From contig JAHQVK010000099.1 in NCBI GenBank assembly GCA_019634385.1, positions 1 through 58,007 on the forward strand: DNA of 58,007 nt, written 5' to 3'. Positions 55,186-58,007 of this stretch are shown here, one piece after another. Position numbers and translations under genes: made by a program. Position 1 is the stretch's first letter. The number at the start of each line of letters is the position of its first letter. Source of the DNA: Myxococcales bacterium (GTDB lineage: Bacteria > Myxococcota > Kuafuiibacteriia > Kuafuiibacteriales > Kuafuiibacteriaceae). Below the pieces are notes generated by a model, which made no database searches, had not been told where the DNA came from, and saw only the letters and a program-made list of their open reading frames with translations.

Positions 55186-56431
55186 GACGCGCAAGCCTCC
55201 TCTTAATATTTGCTTCAACCACGTAGTGGTCAATCAATGGAGCAAAAACATTCATGAACAAGATCGCAAGCATCATGCCCTCAGGATAAGCCGGGTTCAC
55301 GACACGAATCAAAATGCCCATAAATCCGATACCGATTCCATAAAGGAGTTTTCCACTCTCGGTGAACGCTGATGAAACTGGGTCCGTGGCCATGAACACC
55401 GTTGCAAAAGCCCAGCTTCCTATCACCATGTGCCATCCGAATGGCACCGCAAACATCGGGTTAGTTTCAGAGCCGACCAGATTAAGTAAACTGGCCGTGC
55501 CTACAGTACCAATGATAACGCCCAGCATGGTGCGCCAGGAACCAACCTGAGTGGCCACCAAAATCACCGCTCCCATAAGACAAGCAAGAGCAGAGGTCTC
55601 GCCCATAGATCCAGGTACAAAGCCATAGAATGCCTTTATCCACTCTGGTCCAAAGATCGCGTGCTCCCCTAATGCGTGGCTGGTTGCCGACTTCCCAAGC
55701 CAGGTAGCACCACTAACCGCGTCTGGTAGCGTGCTTGTTACATCCGCAAAACTAAAGTCGGCCGCTATCCATGGCTTATCTCCAGATATCTGAGCAGGAT
55801 AAGCAAAAAAGAGAAAAGCACGGGCAGTCAGAGCTGGATTGAGAAAGTTCTTGCCGGTGCCACCAAACACTTCCTTCCCAAAGAGAATTCCAAATCCGGT
55901 GCCTAAAGCTACCTGCCAAAGGGGAATGGTAGGTGGGAGCGTTAACGGAAGTAAGAAGCCACTTACCAGGAAACCTTCGTTGATCTCATGACCACGTAAG
56001 ATGGCAAAGACAACCTCAATCAGGCCTCCAACCGCAAACACGGTAATAAAGACCGGCAGAAAGTATAACCCACCATGGACAAGGTTAGAAATGGGATGCC
56101 AGGACTTAAATGGTAGCCCTAAGAGTTCCATGACTTGGGTTTGCCAAGTTAGAAGAGCCTTTACGCCTTGTCCTTGCTCAATAGCGAGATTGGCCTGATA
56201 GCCCGTATTGTACAGAGCCATCAGTACGCAGGGAATCAGCGCAACAACTACCGTGATCATCATACGCTTGAGATCAAGCGCATCACGTACATGCGTGGTA
56301 CCTTTCGTTACTGTTCCCGGTGTGTAGAGGATAGTATCATTGGCCTCCCACAGCGGGTACAGCTTCTCGAGAGGCCCACCTTTCTCAAAGAGCTTTGCCT
56401 GCTCGTCTAGTATTTTGCGGAGGACTTTCAT
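55175..56431 (-). CDS. nqrB: Na+-NQR subunit B
   Basis: 418 residues from the ATG at 56431, sharing one base with the nqrA stop. Polytopic, with covalent FMN site T243 in DAVSGATWLG and the GKEVFGGTGKNFLNPAL motif. Carries riboflavin/FMN and part of the Na+ path. Confidence 0.95.
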   Translation of the reverse strand: MKVLRKILDEQAKLFEKGGPLEKLYPLWEANDTILYTPGTVTKGTTHVRDALDLKRMMITVVVALIPCVLMALYNTGYQANLAIEQGQGVKALLTWQTQVMELLGLPFKSWHPISNLVHGGLYFLPVFITVFAVGGLIEVVFAILRGHEINEGFLVSGFLLPLTLPPTIPLWQVALGTGFGILFGKEVFGGTGKNFLNPALTARAFLFFAYPAQISGDKPWIAADFSFADVTSTLPDAVSGATWLGKSATSHALGEHAIFGPEWIKAFYGFVPGSMGETSALACLMGAVILVATQVGSWRTMLGVIIGTVGTASLLNLVGSETNPMFAVPFGWHMVIGSWAFATVFMATDPVSSAFTESGKLLYGIGIGFMGILIRVVNPAYPEGMMLAILFMNVFAPLIDHYVVEANIKRRLARHAA

Positions 56432-57786
56432 CAGCCTTCTTTCCAAATTTCCGTAAGGACGTTTCTAAGTGCTCGACCATAGTCTTCCTTGCCCGGACTC
56501 ACGAAAGAGCAGAGGGCGAGGTCTTCTTCAACCAGCTCCAGACAACCCAGCTTCTCGGCCCGCTCAAGATCGCCAACAAGGATGGAGCGCAATAGAAATG
56601 TCGGTAGAATATCAAGGGGCATGACCCGTTCATACATACCGATAGGAACCATCGCTCGATGTGAACCATGCGTCGTCGTTGTAAACGCAAATTCCCGTTG
56701 AGGGAGCCAGCGGGAAAGAAAGGCCCGAATGGTGGAATACTTCTTCACGCCTGGCGCCAACCACCCAAGGAACTCACGCTCACGGCCCTCGGCCAGTGCC
56801 GTAACCTGATTATGATATCGATTCAGGTATCCAAAAACCTCGTCGTTGGCAGTGGTCCCGAAGAGTACAGAACCAGAGACCAACCGAACTTCGTTCCCCT
56901 TTTCCACCTCACCCGCTGTCAACTCCGGAATCGAAGCCCCCAAACGGGTGCGCACGTGGCAAGGCGCATGCACCACCGGCCCCCCGAGGGCCACGACTCG
57001 TTCCGTACGAATTTCGCCGGTCATCAGAAGGTGACCGATAGCCGCCACATCTTGGTATCCCACGTGCCATACCGCACGACCCCGATGGACGGGGTGGAGG
57101 GTATGGATGTGAGTACCAACCAATCCCGCTGGATGCGGGCCTTCAAAAACGTGTTTCTGGACGCTAGGAAGCCCCTCTACCGAAAGAGACCAGTTCGGCC
57201 CTACACAGACGTATACGGGCCCTTCCGTCAACTTCGACAACGCACGCAAGCCTTCTCGGAACGGTGCTTCTTGGCCATCGAGGACCACGTCCGGCTCTGC
57301 GGCGAGCGGGTTGGTATCGATAGCCGTCACGAAAATGGCCGAGCAAGTCTCACTCGGACTCGGCACTCGATCGTGCGGACGACTGCGCAATGCCGTCCAC
57401 TGCCCAGATTCGGCAAGCAACGCCCGCAGGCCCTCACCATCCATAGCCTCTGCTCGATCGATTTTTGACTGTAATGCTACTTGCTCTTCGTTATCCGCAA
57501 CTCGAATAACGAGTGATTGAAACGCTCGCTTGTCGCCGCGATGAATAGCGACCACTTCACCTGCAGCCGGCGCTGTGAAATCAACGCCCTCAGATTTGCG
57601 GTCACTGAATAACTTCTGGCCGCGTAGTACTCGTTCTCCTATCTGAACGTGCATTCGCGGCTTCATGCCGGGGTAGTCGTACCCCAATAACCCCACATGT
57701 GTGATGGTTTGTGCTTGATTGATTTCCCGAACCGGTTTGCCGGAGATGGGAAGGTCCAATCCCTTTGTGATGATATGTTTAACCAT
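56431..57786 (-). CDS. nqrA: Na+-NQR subunit A
   Basis: 451 residues. ATG at 57786 with GGGAG four bases upstream. HIITKGLDLPISGKP and LLGYDYPGMKPRMHVQIGE are the N-terminal signature; cytoplasmic subunit involved in quinone binding. First gene of the nqrABCDEF-apbE-nqrM operon. Confidence 0.96.
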   Translation of the reverse strand: MVKHIITKGLDLPISGKPVREINQAQTITHVGLLGYDYPGMKPRMHVQIGERVLRGQKLFSDRKSEGVDFTAPAAGEVVAIHRGDKRAFQSLVIRVADNEEQVALQSKIDRAEAMDGEGLRALLAESGQWTALRSRPHDRVPSPSETCSAIFVTAIDTNPLAAEPDVVLDGQEAPFREGLRALSKLTEGPVYVCVGPNWSLSVEGLPSVQKHVFEGPHPAGLVGTHIHTLHPVHRGRAVWHVGYQDVAAIGHLLMTGEIRTERVVALGGPVVHAPCHVRTRLGASIPELTAGEVEKGNEVRLVSGSVLFGTTANDEVFGYLNRYHNQVTALAEGREREFLGWLAPGVKKYSTIRAFLSRWLPQREFAFTTTTHGSHRAMVPIGMYERVMPLDILPTFLLRSILVGDLERAEKLGCLELVEEDLALCSFVSPGKEDYGRALRNVLTEIWKEG

Positions 57787-57828
57787 GGCGCTCCCGGCGG
57801 ACGCTCCGCCCCAGTGATTACCATCGCC

Positions 57829-57849
57829 AGTTGAACGCGAGGTTCAACT
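57829..57849 (-). promoter_or_regulatory. Perfect inverted repeat upstream of nqrA
   Basis: AGTTGAAC, five-base spacer GCGAG, GTTCAACT: eight-base arms without mismatch, 42 bases before the nqrA start codon. Could be an operator or a leader hairpin. The surrounding 57850-58007 contains no gene. Confidence 0.45.
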
Positions 57850-58007
57850 ATCCGGGATGCGACCAGATGTCTCGGTACGAGTAAGCCCTAAACTCAAAAT
57901 TGTTCACTTTGGCTGATACGTGCGAATATGGGCCTTCCATGCGAATTTGTGAATATTGAGTTACAAAAGAGCAATACTTGCTGTAAGCGCCCGTCCGGTA
58001 AGCAACA

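Noticed and set aside
1-58007. CRISPR arrays, tRNA or rRNA genes, prophage
   Set aside because: Repeats are dispersed inverted-repeat elements without regular spacers; no cloverleaf or rRNA signature was seen; no phage genes are present.

Overview
The window is 58 kb of bacterial chromosome of moderate GC with dense, operonic coding on both strands. Several features point to a Gram-negative, probably Myxococcota-like (former Deltaproteobacteria) host: a lipoprotein carrying a DUF3857/transglutaminase fold plus TPRs, a PilZ protein with an Arg-rich AMIN-like tail, one ExbB/MotA gene followed by two ExbD/TolR genes (the layout of Myxococcus aglRQS), and a Na+-translocating NADH:quinone reductase. 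This placement is an inference from gene content; there is no rRNA or tRNA here, and no complete transposase, CRISPR array or prophage.

Layout. 1-1013: the last 48 codons of an IS605-type tnpB, then a pile-up of small non-autonomous elements. 1029-7725: glycogen/trehalose cluster (glgB and treZ on minus, glgX/treX on plus) and a small unknown gene; treY is not present. 7748-14714: a large pseudo-transglutaminase/TPR lipoprotein, an FAH-family hydrolase, a B3-like metallo-hydrolase and a YceI protein. 14043-22365 (minus): trkA, trkH, a 1,023-residue coiled-coil/degenerate P-loop protein, an MscS-like channel and YceI, with overlapping stop/start codons, which looks like one potassium/osmotic-stress operon. 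23068-26950: an isovaleryl-CoA-type dehydrogenase and a SulP anion transporter. 27860-32815: an unknown membrane-anchored protein, a degenerate Hpt gene coupled to a REC-PAS-GGDEF-EAL regulator, and an ALDH7 dehydrogenase. 33171-40297: a mini zinc-ribbon protein, a TPR/GT41 glycosyltransferase, a DegT aminotransferase, a PilZ-TM-AMIN protein and a stand-alone EAL phosphodiesterase. 40620-45060: gamma-carbonic anhydrase with a small coupled gene, thiD, gatB, mtnA. 45046-47442: exbB-exbD-exbD-acyltransferase operon. 47910-57786: fused cytochrome b/diheme c and Rieske protein, nqrM, apbE and nqrFEDCBA, an energy-conserving respiratory block.

The most unusual content is non-coding. Four families of miniature inverted-repeat elements are scattered through the window: R1 (about 185-190 bp, nine copies), R2 (176 bp, two), R3 (179 bp, three) and R4 (111-115 bp, four). 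All are bounded by TA, usually inside CTAG, TTAG or CTAA, which suggests mobilisation by an IS630/Tc1-type transposase not seen here. They are nested: R4 sits inside two R1 copies with a recognisable TA duplication, R2 sits inside one R1 copy, and R3 shares the terminal TA of another. Nearly every copy lies just 3' of a gene, and in two or three cases the target TA is part of the stop codon itself. One R2 copy fuses in frame to a short gene behind the carbonic anhydrase gene, which also appears frameshifted.

Other points of interest are a set of apparent pseudo-enzymes (transglutaminase without Cys/His, P-loop without Lys, Hpt without His, GGDEF without its signature) kept in otherwise intact genes, and the Trk/coiled-coil/MscS operon, the best candidate for an undescribed protein system.
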